Origin: Heterobasidion occidentale
Lineage: Eukaryota; Basidiomycota; Agaricomycetes; Russulales; Bondarzewiaceae
Reading direction: 5' to 3'
NCBI GenBank assembly: GCA_039111635.1
Contig: JBCAQO010000006.1
Span: forward strand, 1,550,001-1,614,000
DNA length: 64,000 nucleotides
Position 1 is the stretch's first letter; every line of letters starts with the position of its first letter. This document shows, piece by piece, positions 9,641 through 20,337 of the stretch. Both the position numbers and the translations under genes were made by a program. The notes below the pieces were generated by a model, which saw only the letters and a list, made by a program, of their open reading frames with translations, did not search any database and had not been told where the DNA came from.

Positions 9641-10474
9641 TGTTAGGACCGCGTCCTAACACGTGCTTCGCACGTGAGGGGATGGGCTGGTCAAGTGCTT
9701 CGGACTTGCTGCAGACTCGGATCGCTTTCCATGACTCCTTACCATTTACATGCTAACGCATGAACGCTGACTTCTGGTTCCTGATTCTTGATGTGGACAG
9801 ACATTGGTTCCTGACCCCAGTTCCTGGTTCCTGATCGATCGAAGATGTGGATGGACATTAGTGATCTGATTACCATATTCGGTTACATGGCAGGTCAATG
9901 AGGCATTCTAGCTTACGGATCTCGATCGTTGACTTCGGTACCTGAGAAGCGCACAGACCAGATCCTGATCCTGCCCTAGACACTTCTTTATGTAAATAGC
10001 CGAGATGAGCTTCTAAGAAGCTCAGCTTGTTCACCTGTAATACACTCGATCTCTGCACTGCGCCCGGCGTCTGGCTACCTTCCTAGCCCATGCTTCGTGA
10101 TCTCTGTCAGATCTGAGAAACTCTTTGCACGGTCTGACGAAGCACTGGACTCGTCTCCCTTCCCTCCCCTCCCTCTACTCATCTGCTTCTATACCGGGCT
10201 AGCTGCCTTCCGCGTTCTCAGTTGGACACCCCCTCGTGTCATCTGTTGGACAGGAGAAGACCATCCGGTTCCTCCTCATCATCGAGAAGACCTTGAAGAT
10301 CACCTTCTCAATCTCTTCGAGAACAAAGCCGACAGCGACCCCGAGTTCCTCGAAAGAGCCCAAAGACGATCCATCGTCTTCATCCATTGGAGTCTACGAC
10401 TATACGAACCAGTGGAGGTTTCGCCTAGGGACCCCTTCGTGCATCGGTGCACGTGATAGGTCTACGACCTAACA
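9641..10474 (+). repeat. 3' LTR of element A
   Basis: 834-bp LTR, one base longer than the 5' LTR (an extra C near 10195). It is followed by GATAG, which is not the TSD of element A but the TSD of the inverted solo LTR at 15337-16170. That swap marks an inversion breakpoint within the LTR. Confidence 0.95.
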
Positions 10475-10741
10475 GATAGGGGTAGGGGTTTTATGCGTGA
10501 TGATTTGATGTGCTTCTATGAAGCGAGAGTGCATGAAGATTCCGGTGGCTCCATTGTCCACTAGTGCCTAAGTAGCAGCTTTTCTATTCTTGCCTATGAG
10601 CATTGTTTCAAGTCGGAGTGATGGTGCACCATGTGATTTCATTTCCAAAGGATACGATATATCTGGATGTCCATGCTTTTGGTCAGTGTCTTTACTGGCC
10701 AGAGGAGCGTACCAATTTCCTGCAAGAATCCTACTCTCCGC
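10475..10741 (-). pseudogene. Element B fragment: gag/pol junction and protease
   Basis: The reverse complement matches element A 3270-3534. The protease motif DSGA is changed to DNGA (AGT to AAT), so the fragment is dead. Its end at 10475 (GATAG) joins, across the inverted solo LTR, to CTATCCCAG at 16171, so this piece and 16171-20205 are parts of one element B. The LTR2 copy to its right interrupts it with a 4-bp duplication. Confidence 0.8.
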
Positions 10742-11818
10742 TGATGAGCATTCACCCGCGCTAGGGTCCGAGGGAGGTATTCGGGAAGCTTTGGGGAGAT
10801 ATCGAACAACGCTAGACGAGTACCGAAGACGCCGACTCGTACCGAACACGGTCGGTCCCTACCTGACCGACCGCAAGCCACCGAAGGACGTTCGGCGGCA
10901 CTTGGATCAGTTCACCCACACTTCACATACTTACCATAACCGCACAGGAGTGTTACAATAGGTGTTTACGAGATTGGAGCCAGTATTCCGTGTTGGCTGA
11001 TGTCCTCTGTGAGTCGGTCGGTCCTTATCGCTTATCTTCCTGACTTCCGCATGGTTGGTCAAATGTGATCTTGCACCATTACTTGGCCACCCTGGTCATA
11101 CGTTACTTCTTCTTTATTTTCATTGGGTCTCCAATGCCTGTTCCTGCTACCTACGCTCGGGCGACGGATCCCGAACGTTCGGGATTTCGCCATCGCTGAT
11201 TAACTTTTACCTTATCACCTTCAGAACCCATATGGACATCTCACCTACCTTCTTATCTTCTCTGTTCGCTAGGGCTTGGCGCCCATTCGGCATCTACTTT
11301 CATTTCTTGTCCGATATTTTACTTAGAGGCTCTGTTTAACTATAAAAACCTACATACAACTCTGGCATAAACCAGCTTTCGCACCCCACCGTTCAGAGCT
11401 CATTCGCACTCGTCTCAACCATTGAAATCGTCTTTGTTGACTCCCAAAAACTCGTCATCCTTGTCGTTTGGCCTCGTTCACGTTTGTACTCGTCTCTTTG
11501 CTCGTACCCCTCGTCCTCCCCGTATATTGTCAGAGTCCCGTGTGGCTCTTGAAGCACAAAGTTGTCGGTTGCGACACTACCTTCTCGTTACCGACCGAAT
11601 CCCCGACTCGACCGACCGAACGTTCGGTTGGTGTTCGGCGCAGTCCCGGAACCGTTCAGGCGCTATAATCTCATACTCCCCGTTGTTTCTCAGTACGCCT
11701 TCGATTTCTAAAGTCATCACTAACAATTCCTTGTGTATCAGATACTAGCTCTAGCACCCCTGCCTTAGAGGTTGTTTTAGTGTTGTGCTTGGCACTTAGA
11801 GCCACCTCTAGTGTATCA
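10742..11818 (+). repeat. LTR2 copy 1 (solo LTR-like repeat, 1077 bp)
   Basis: Starts TGATGAGCAT and ends GTGTATCA (inverted TGAT/ATCA ends). TATAAAAA at 11341-11348 looks like an LTR promoter. It is flanked by CCGC at 10738-10741 and 11819-11822, a 4-bp TSD; removing it rejoins element B sequence exactly. Other copies are at 20338-21420 and 53483-54534. No internal region of this retroelement family is in the window. Confidence 0.8.
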
Positions 11819-12109
11819 CCGCATCCGCTGCCAATGGAAGAGGCCTTAAAAATTCTTTGAGTCGCTAAAGGCTTGAACCTCTTTGATTTCTTCCATGCTA
11901 AGACCCATCATCATTTGGCGGATGTGGTTGACTCTGTTCTTTCCTTCTTTGACATCTTCATTGTTGAATTGTCCTTTGTCCATTTCTCCTTCACACACCG
12001 CCCTGCAGTGAGGAGGTTGGAATCTTCTCTTAGGTCAAGAAGGACAGTTGCACGCCATGTGCCCGGTCTTCTTATGAAAGAAGCACTTGCCTTCTTTGGC
12101 AAGTTGATC
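11819..12109 (-). pseudogene. Element B fragment: gag C-terminal region
   Basis: The reverse complement aligns with element A 2979-3265. The zinc knuckle is damaged: the second Cys codon region now reads CFFH. The slippery heptamer seen in A is altered here. Homology stops at about 12109, where Ty1/copia pol begins in the opposite orientation, so both elements are truncated at this junction. Confidence 0.75.
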
Positions 12110-13930
12110 CCTCCCCTTTGCCGTTCCTCTTGTACTACCCGACTGTCAGAAGACATGGCCCGCTCCCTTGGCGTCCCTGTTGTCACCCACCTTGACGCTG
12201 CAACCGCCGCTGCACGTGCCGCCGGTCTGCGCAAACCCCCCCATTCCCCTGCCACAGCTGTTCCTCCCCCTCTTCTCCCACCTATTGCTGCTTCCCTCGC
12301 TGATCCCGTCCCTGAACCCCAGACTTGGCTGGACGCCCAAGCCTCCCCTGATGCCGCCGCCTGGACTTCTGTGTACCACAACGAGCTTCGCTCTATCCAC
12401 CACCACAGTGTCTATACTCTGTGCCCCCGCTCTGACATCCCCCACGGTCGCCGCATCATCCGCTGTTGTCCGGTCTTCACGCTCAAACGTGATGCCACCG
12501 GTATCCCCATCCCACACCAGGTCCGCCTGGTCGCTCGTGGCTTCACTCAAGTTGCTGGTCTCGACTACACGGAAACCTACTCCCCTGTCGCTCACCTCGA
12601 ATCCCAACGGATTGCACTCTACCTGGCTGCCACTCTTGACTGGGAGATGGAACAACTGTATGTCAAAACCGCCTTCCTCCACGGTGATCTTGAGGAGGAC
12701 ATCTGGATGGAGCAACCAGAAGGCTTTGCTGAACCCGGGAAAGAAGACTGGGTCTGGTTCTTGCACAAGGGAATCTATGGGCTCAAACAAGGGGGCCATA
12801 TCTGGAACCGGAAGCTTCACACAACCATGGTGCAATTTGGCTTCATCAGACTCAGTACCGAATGGTCTATCTACTACCAGGAATCTCCCTCCAGCCGCTG
12901 CATAGTAGTCATCCATGTCGATGACATGAATGTGGCCACTACCTCCTTGGCCAAGATCCAACGCGTCAAGGAGGAGCTCTGGGAAATATTTGACATTGTA
13001 GAACTCGGCCCTGTCAAGTGGCTGGTTGGCCTGTGCATCTGCCGTGACCGTCCCAATCAATGTGTCTTCATCTCACAGACGCAGCTCATTGAGGACATTC
13101 TCTCTCAGTTCGGACTCACAAACGCGCACACTATCGCTACCCCACTTGATCACAATGTACACCTCTCACACAAGGACTGTCCTTCTGCTAGAGACACCAA
13201 GCACTCTGCTTTCATGACCACTGTCCCGTTCTGTCGCCTCATAGGTTCCCTCATGTACATCGCACTCGGCACTTGTCCTGACATTGCTTTCGTGGTCAAT
13301 TTCCTCAGCCAGTTCAACGCCAATCCCGGCTGCAATCACTGGCAGGCCGCAAAACACATTGTGCATTATCTTAAGGGGACACAAGACTGGGAGCTGTGCC
13401 TCAGTGGTTCTCACCCTATCATCATATCTAGATACTGCGATGCCAGCTTTGGATGGATGCCGGGACCCCTTGGCGCGCGCCGCTCGGTATCTGGTTTTGG
13501 TTTCTCACTTGGGGCAGAATCCGGACTTGTCTCTTGGAGCTCAAAATGTCAGGATGTCACCACTGATTTGATGTCCACTGCCAAGTACCTAGCGTACGCA
13601 CATGCCAGTAAGGAGGCCCTATGGTTGTGTAATGTATTGACTCAACTTGGCTTTGTCCCTACCACACCCACTCATGTCTCCTGTGACAATCAATCTGCTA
13701 TCACACTCACCCATGACCAAGCCTTCCACAGCCGCAGTAAACATATTGATATCAAGCACCACTTTGTACATGACTATGTTGAACTCAGCCACCTCCTCTT
13801 CTGCTACATGCCCATGGCGCACAATCCAGCCGATATCTTCACTAAAGCCCTCCCAAAACCTGCTCATGTTCACCTTCACGCTCTGCTTGGGCTCTGCCCA
13901 CCTCCTACTCCCACACTGCCTACGACGTGA
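12110..13930 (+). CDS. pol: Ty1/copia pol fragment: reverse transcriptase and RNase H
   Basis: About 600 codons are open and run into element B sequence at the left end, so the first residues of the longer frame (from 11873) are not copia. Family hallmarks are RLVARGFTQ, FLHGDLEEDIWMEQPEGF, YGLKQ, the catalytic HVDDM at 12914-12928, and, in RNase H, SWSSKCQ, KYLAYAHASKEALWL and SKHIDIKHHFVHDYV, ending NPADIFTKALPK. Gag, protease and integrase are missing, so only the 3' half survives. The reading frame itself is undamaged, in contrast to neighbouring elements. Its PPT and 3' LTR follow directly. Confidence 0.88.
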   Translation, partial: PPLCRSSCTTRLSEDMARSLGVPVVTHLDAATAAARAAGLRKPPHSPATAVPPPLLPPIAASLADPVPEPQTWLDAQASPDAAAWTSVYHNELRSIHHHSVYTLCPRSDIPHGRRIIRCCPVFTLKRDATGIPIPHQVRLVARGFTQVAGLDYTETYSPVAHLESQRIALYLAATLDWEMEQLYVKTAFLHGDLEEDIWMEQPEGFAEPGKEDWVWFLHKGIYGLKQGGHIWNRKLHTTMVQFGFIRLSTEWSIYYQESPSSRCIVVIHVDDMNVATTSLAKIQRVKEELWEIFDIVELGPVKWLVGLCICRDRPNQCVFISQTQLIEDILSQFGLTNAHTIATPLDHNVHLSHKDCPSARDTKHSAFMTTVPFCRLIGSLMYIALGTCPDIAFVVNFLSQFNANPGCNHWQAAKHIVHYLKGTQDWELCLSGSHPIIISRYCDASFGWMPGPLGARRSVSGFGFSLGAESGLVSWSSKCQDVTTDLMSTAKYLAYAHASKEALWLCNVLTQLGFVPTTPTHVSCDNQSAITLTHDQAFHSRSKHIDIKHHFVHDYVELSHLLFCYMPMAHNPADIFTKALPKPAHVHLHALLGLCPPPTPTLPTT

Positions 13931-14023
13931 TTCACGCTGAGGAGGAGCTGATACCGCTAGGCCTTTTAGGAGGAGTAAACGTCTTCAGGAGGAGTAAACG
14001 ACTTGTAACAGATTGAGGAGGAG

Positions 14024-14185
14024 TGTTGAAGTATGGCAATATGTCACGAGACACGAGGATATGAGTGATGACGTAGGCCAGCATTGGACGCTCGTATATA
14101 GACAATACGTACATAATATGAACCTTACCTTTTCCCCTTCATCCTTTAGTGAATGTTGCCTCACCCTAAGCTCTAGATTCCAACA
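14024..14185 (+). repeat. Probable 3' LTR of the copia element
   Basis: 162-bp segment beginning TGTTGAA and ending TTCCAACA, the usual TGTTG/CAACA ends of copia LTRs. It is preceded by the purine tract GATTGAGGAGGAG (14011-14023). CGTATATAGAC inside could be its TATA. The left LTR is absent, so the boundaries rest on ends and position only. Confidence 0.6.
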
Positions 14186-14318
14186 TACTGTCTACAAGTC
14201 TAGTAGACCAACTCCTTGGCAGTCAGCCTTTCTGGCAAGGGGGACACCTGCTGAGTACAATGATAAGTGTGTACGGGTGCTTGCCGCTCGGCAATGATGC
14301 AAGGATGGGATGCAAGCG

Positions 14319-14697
14319 GCATCAGCCAAATTGACCAAATATGGGATTGCCTTTGATGGATTAAGGATTATATAATCTCGAGAGCCCGCAGGCAAGGTCA
14401 TATATGACATTGCACTTGCCGCGCTCTCCTTGGTGTCTCGTCGCAATCGTTGTGGCGGATTGCCATCTAGAGGCCTCAATGCCAATGTAATATGTTATAA
14501 GGCTCAGAATGTAATACTATATATGACACCGTGCTCAAAACTCCCCATAACCCTCGTCGGCAAGTACCCACTTGTCCTGCTCCTGTCTAAAGTATTCTTA
14601 TTGTCAGTGTGTTTGCCCTCGCGCCATTGGCATTCCCGCTTTCACCAATCTTGTCCATGCCTTGCAGATACCGAGGTCTAGATACACCGAGGAAGAG
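14319..14697 (+). repeat. Unidentified repeat unit, copy 1
   Basis: A sequence of about 380 bp recurs, diverged by roughly a fifth, at 15005-15336 and continues in inverted form at 1-67. Shared landmarks: GGGATTGCCTT, TTATATAATCTC, AGGCCTCAATGCCAATG and CTTGTCCAT. No ORF or known motif explains it. Nothing recognisable lies in 14186-14318 or 14698-15004. Confidence 0.6.
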
Positions 14698-15004
14698 TCC
14701 TCCCCCTCGCGCCTTGAAAGGTTTCATAGAAATCTAGAGGAAAGACCGTGGAAGAGGACATCTCATTATTTTGTCAGTTGATTAGACAAAAGCGTAATAA
14801 TCAACCCATATTGGGAAGTAGTCACGTTACTCGATCATGTCAGCACAACGCATCGTCTGGCAAGTCCAAGTCCTTCTCTTCTCAACTCTCATCCCCTCCT
14901 TACTGCAACTCATCAACTCAAGCAAGTACTCCTCTATGTCATTCAAAAAAGAACTATCTGGTGGATAGATGGATAATATCTGTCATAGGAAGGAGGTTTT
15001 ACCT

Positions 15005-15336
15005 GCATCAGCAGAGTTGACAAAACGTGGGATTGCCTTGGACGGATTGGGGTATTATATAATCTCAAGAGCCTGAAAGCAAGGCCATATATGGCATGGC
15101 ATTTGCCGCGCTTTCCTTGGTGATTCGTCCCAGTCGTTGCATTAGATTGCCATCTGGAGGCCTCAATGCCAATGCAATATATTACTAGGCCTCATGATAT
15201 AATGTTATACATGCACATTGGTCTCAAAACTAGCTGTAAACGCACTGAGCACCTGTTCGTCCCGCTCCTAACTATCTTTTGGGTCGATCTCGTTGCCGTG
15301 TCCTCACCCTCATCTGTTGATGCGCCATCGGCATTT
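15005..15336 (+). repeat. Unidentified repeat unit, copy 2 (interrupted)
   Basis: Second copy of the 14319-14697 unit. It stops at CATTT (15332-15336) where the inverted A-family LTR begins, and the missing part is the reverse complement of 1-67. Its interruption marks the original insertion site of element A. Confidence 0.65.
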
Positions 15337-16170
15337 TGTTAGGTCGTAGACCTATCACGTGCACCGATGCACGAAGGGGTCCCTAGGCGAAACCTCCACT
15401 GGTTCGTATAGTCGTAGACTCCAATGGATGAAGACGATGGATCGTCTTTGGGCTCTTTCGAGGAACTCGGGGTCGCTGTCGGCTTTGTTCTCGAAGAGAT
15501 TGAGAAGGTGATCTTCAAGGTCTTCTCGATGATGAGGAGGAACCGGATGGTCTTCTCCTGTCCAACAGATGACACGAGGGGGTGTCCAACTGAGAACGCG
15601 GAAGGCAGCTAGCCCGGTATAGAAGCAGATGAGTAGAGGGAGGGGAGGGAAGGGAGACGAGTCCAGTGCTTCGTCAGACCGTGCAAAGAGTTTCTCAGAT
15701 CTGACAGAGATCACGAAGCATGGGCTAGGAAGGTAGCCAGACGCCGGGCGCAGTGCAGAGATCGAGTGTATTACAGGTGAACAAGCTGAGCTTCTTAGAA
15801 GCTCATCTCGGCTATTTACATAAAGAAGTGTCTAGGGCAGGATCAGGATCTGGTCTGTGCGCTTCTCAGGTACCGAAGTCAACGATCGAGATCCGTAAGC
15901 TAGAATGCCTCATTGACCTGCCATGTAACCGAATATGGTAATCAGATCACTAATGTCCATCCACATCTTCGATCGATCAGGAACCAGGAACTGGGGTCAG
16001 GAACCAATGTCTGTCCACATCAAGAATCAGGAACCAGAAGTCAGCGTTCATGCGTTAGCATGTAAATGGTAAGGAGTCATGGAAAGCGATCCGAGTCTGC
16101 AGCAAGTCCGAAGCACTTGACCAGCCCATCCCCTCACGTGCGAAGCACGTGTTAGGATGCGGTCCTAACA
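15337..16170 (-). repeat. Solo LTR of family A, inverted
   Basis: 834-bp LTR nearly identical to those of element A but on the opposite strand. It is followed by CTATC (16171-16175), its TSD, whose partner is GATAG at 10475-10479. It lies inside element B. It is one of the two inverted repeats between which 10475-15336 was turned around. Confidence 0.9.
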
Positions 16171-19100
16171 CTATCCCAGTCAGCACAATCCAAAACACAG
16201 AGTTTAAAGGAGGACCCATTACAAGATTTGCCAACCTCAAATTACAGGTTCTAGGCAAAAAAGGGGGGTCATATACAGAATCAGTGAGATTCTATATGGT
16301 GGAAATAGAAAAAGAGGACATTATTTTAGGAGCTGACTGGTTATTGGAACATAACCCAGAAGTCGACTGGCATGCCTACAGACTGCACTTTACCAGATGC
16401 CCACCCTCCTGCCAAATGAAAGGAGGACTGGTAAAAGCCAAAAGGGCTACAAAGAAACCAGGACATCCTAAACCAAGTATATGGCACATGGAAACAGTAC
16501 CGCAAACGGGCGACTACTCAATACCAGTGCAAAAGCCAGGAAAAGCATAACCAGGCCGGAAAGTGGGAAACACCACAGTACCACATCCGTAGACAATACC
16601 TACAAGTCCAGAGTTCACAACTCAAAGGTTGAATGCCAAACATTTGAAGGCCCAAACCAGAAATTACAAGGTGCTGACATAGGCTGAAGAAGACATTCCG
16701 GAGGATGGTGATGGACTTCTGGCACTTTCCTCCAAGAATCTTGAGGAAGATAGAGTTTATCTCGTCAGATGCCTTGATACAGGAACTTTACAGGCACTGG
16801 AATTATACAATGACTCCGAAGGTATTGACATACATTGTGCCAAAACCATGGAACTTCTATATGCCAATATACCGGCTCAAGGAAGCCAACCTGCCAAAGC
16901 ACAGACAGGGAAACAAACAAAGCACACCAACTCACAAAGACTAGCGGAAAAAGCCGCCAAAGGGAAACCCGAACTATCCTTCGAGGAAATAGTACCAAAG
17001 GAATACTGGAATTATAGGAAGGTTTTCAAAGGTCGACCTAAAGGACAGCTACCACTCTCTTGACCCTAGGATCACAAAATAGAGATCAAGGAAGGAATGG
17101 ATCGCTCACTCAAATCCAAGCTATACAGCCTCAGTCCAGCAGAGCAAGTGGAACTCAAGAAATTCATTGACAAAAACCTGAAGAAGGGATTTATTCAAGA
17201 ATCCAAATCACATATGGCCTCCCCCTTTTTCTTCATCAAGAAAAAGAATGGTAAACTATGGCCAGTAATGGATTATCGCAAGCTCAATGAAATAACAATC
17301 AAGAACAAGTACCTGCTGCCGATTATTCAAGAATCACTAGACTTACTAGCCGAAGCCATATACTTCTCACTAATGGGTGTCAATACAGGATATAACAATG
17401 TACGCATGAAGGAAGGAAGCAAGAAACTAGCCACGTTCGTCACCAATCTAGAAATGTACAAACCCTTGGTCATGTTCTTTGGGTTAACCAATTTGCCAGC
17501 AACATTCCAAACAATGATGAATGCCCTCTTCAAAGACCTCATCTACGCCAGAAAAGTGGCGATCTATATGGACGACATCCTAGTATTCTCCAAGACTATG
17601 GACAATCACATCAAAATGGTACGGAAGGTTTTAAAGATCTTACAAGACAACGATCTATACCTACAACCCTTGAAATGCCACTTCCATAAAAATAAAATCA
17701 ACTACCTTAGATATGTTATATCACATGGACATCTGGGGATGGACCCGATCAAAGTGGCCGGAATAATGGAATGGCCAACCCCTGGAAAAGCCAAGGAAGT
17801 GCAATTATTTTTAGGTTTCTGCAACTTTTATCGCAGGTTTATCAAGGATTACTCAAAGATAGCATGACCGTTATTTGAGTTAACACAGAAGGAACACACC
17901 TGGGATTGGACACCAGCATGTGAAGAAGCATTTCAAACACTAAAACAAATATTTACAGAATCTCCAGTGCTCATCATGCCAGATACAAGGGACACCTTCC
18001 GCATCAAATGCAATGCATCAGACTTCGCCACCGGAGCAGTGTTATCACAAGTCGCCAAAGATGGAAAATGGCACCCATGTGCTTATATTTCCAAGTTGCT
18101 CTTACCTACAGAACACAACTACCCAATCTATGATAAAGAGTTGCTGGCTGTTGTTCGAGCTTTTGAAGCTTGGTGACACTACTTGGAGGGTGCCGACCAC
18201 CCGGTAGATGTCTGGAGGGACCACAAGAACCTTGAATGGTTCTAGTCAAGCCAAAAACTAAATTGTTGGCAAGCATGATGGTCACTCTACTTCTTGCATT
18301 TCAACTACAAATTGACGCACAAGGCGGGAGTCACTAATAAATCTAATGGTCTGTCTTGGCGTCCAGACCATAAAATGGGGGTGTAATTTGATAATTCAGG
18401 CAAAACACTTTTGGAACCCAAACTTTTCAATGACACAGAAAAAATCCAAAAACCCTTTGCAGAAATCAATGCAATCAATACAGAAGACAGTTGGGACCTC
18501 CACCAAATGCTTCACATTAGGGCAACTGGACAAGGAGGCATCACCATAATAGACGACAACCTTTGGAAACAGATCATTAAAGAAAACAGGAAAGATGAAT
18601 GGCTACTAGAAACCCTAGCCAAGGTCGAAACATTAGGACCTTGAAGCATGAAGAAAGGGTTATGAGAATGGAACAAAAAAAGGATTGGTCCTTCACAGAG
18701 GAAAAATATATGTTCCTTGAAATGAACAACTATGTCAAGACATCATCAAGTTAAACCACGACAATCTAGCAGCAGGACATCTAGAACAAAGAGGAACCCT
18801 AGCAGCATTAGGACAAGAATTCACTTGGCCCAGAATCTCAAACACAGTTCATTAATATGTGGAAGGATGTGCTATCTATCAATCCACCAAAAACAACACA
18901 CATCCTACCATGGTACCCTTATAACCAATGGAGATTCCCAATTGACCCTTTGGAACAATAACCATGGATTTTATTACAGATCTACTGGAATCAAATAGAT
19001 ACAACTCGCTACATGTAGTAACCGACCAATTCACCAAAACTGCAGTAATAACACCATGCCAGAAATCCATTGACTCCGACAGAACAGCCAAACTCCTACT

Positions 19101-20196
19101 TGAAAACACCTGGAGACGCTATGGACTTCCCGACAAAATCATATTGGACAGAGGAACCCAATTCGCTTCAAAAGTAGCGCAAGCCTTGCTCAAAGAACTA
19201 GGAATCAAATCCACTTTAAGCACAGCTTACCATCCGCAGACAGATGGCGCTACTGAATGAATCAATTAAGAACTCAAGCAATACCTCAGAGCTTTCTGTA
19301 GCTCTTTACAGGATGATTGGGCTAGATTAATCACTTATGCAGAATATGCCCACAACACCCACCAGCACTCAGCCACACAGAGGTCACTATTTGAACTTCT
19401 CCATGGATATCAACCATGGGCTTACCCAGCCATCATCGGAAACATGAATGTTCCCACTGCCGATGCTCACCTTAAAGCTCTGCAGCATGCTAGGAAGGAA
19501 GCACAAGCCAGCCTTGAAATTGCAGCCAAAGTCATGAGGATACAGCACAACCATTTTGGAATGGACCTGCCACCTTTTAAGAAAGGAGATCAAGTATGGT
19601 TAGATGGGAAGAACATCCACACAGATCACCCATTAGAGAAACTAAGACCCAAGCACTTTGGGCCATTTGAAATTACTGACACTATAGGAAATGTCAACTT
19701 TAGGCTGAAACTGCCCAGCAGCTGGAAGCGCATTCACGGTGTCTTCCACGCTAGTTGACTCACACCCTACAAGAAAAACAAGGTCTATGGCCCTAACTAT
19801 CCTAAACCGGCCCTGGACCTGATTCAAGGGCAAGAAGAATTTGAAGTCAAAGCCATTATCGGAGCTTGACACTTTGGATGATAGAAGACCCTGCAGTACC
19901 TGATCAAATAGAAGGGCTACCCTGAATCAGACAACTCTTGGGAAGCCGCAGCAAACATTACCAATGCCAAAGAAGCTATAAACAACTTCTACCGCCGGCA
20001 CCCTTGAGCAGTCAAAAGAATGGAAGCATCCATTCTGGCGCTGGTGATCAAATTAGAACTCAACAGAGTAGCCGAAGTAGATCAAATTAAAAAGAAGCTT
20101 GAGAAGCATCCAATCGGAAAGAAGCTTCTCGCCACTAGATTGGCTGTCCCCCAGATTATGGAAGAGATCAACAAACAAATAATGCAGCTAAAGAAG
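16171..20196 (+). pseudogene. pol: Element B pol: decayed protease end, RT, RNase H, integrase, chromodomain
   Basis: Aligns with element A from about 3530 to 7558 over its whole length. Many transitions on both strands (C to T and G to A) give dozens of stops, for example TGA after PLS at about 17061 (shared with A), TAG in the R-P-W-D-H region, and stops in integrase near 18830, 18922 and 19258. The longest open piece (17097-17867) still shows FFFIKKKNGKL and YMDDILVFS. It ends at the 9-bp TSD of element X (20197-20205); the remaining pol tail resumes at 51861. It is older than A by many substitutions. Confidence 0.85.
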
Positions 20197-20205
20197 CCGC
20201 CCCTG

Positions 20206-20337
20206 CAGTCTCGGTTCCAGACGTTAGGGGATTGCCAGATAAGACCAAGCGGCAATTGAAGTTGGAGGCTAAAAAAGTGATCAAAAAGTTGTGCGCACTC
20301 CCTCCCTAACATTTGGTGCAGTTTGTAACTAAGACGG
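20206..20337 (+). repeat. Left terminal inverted repeat of element X (part)
   Basis: Matches the reverse complement of about 51685-51851. Conserved blocks are the CAGTCT end, GGAGGCTAAAAAAGTGA (20264-20280) and a 23-bp block at 20310-20332. The repeat was split by LTR2 copy 2; it resumes at 21421 (GGTACATTG, then GTGACCA), which matches the reverse complement of 51661-51684. Confidence 0.65.

Larger units (their letters stand above)
68..10474 (+). mobile_element. Element A: full-length Ty3/gypsy chromovirus LTR retrotransposon
   Basis: This is a complete element of 10.4 kb. The LTRs run 68-900 and 9641-10474, begin TGTTAGG and end CCTAACA, and differ mainly by one inserted base, so insertion is recent. 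In order it holds an LTR promoter, a self-complementary primer site, gag (frame 1), pol in the -1 frame (protease, reverse transcriptase, RNase H, integrase, chromodomain), an extra third ORF with its own TATA box, and a polypurine tract. The TSD is AAATG at 63-67; its partner is at 15332-15336 in inverted form because of a later inversion. Despite the young LTRs, gag, pol and ORF3 carry in-frame stops, so this copy is not autonomous as read. Confidence 0.93.

Noticed and set aside
12146..13060. 304-codon ORF on the - strand
   Set aside because: It is the antisense shadow of the copia RT frame and shows no domain of its own.
16171..20196. Classical RIP as known from ascomycetes
   Set aside because: Changes are strand-symmetric transitions but the clearest stops are at CpG (CGA to TGA/CAA) and not at the CpA context of RIP. 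Methylation decay is the simpler reading; no dinucleotide statistics were computed.
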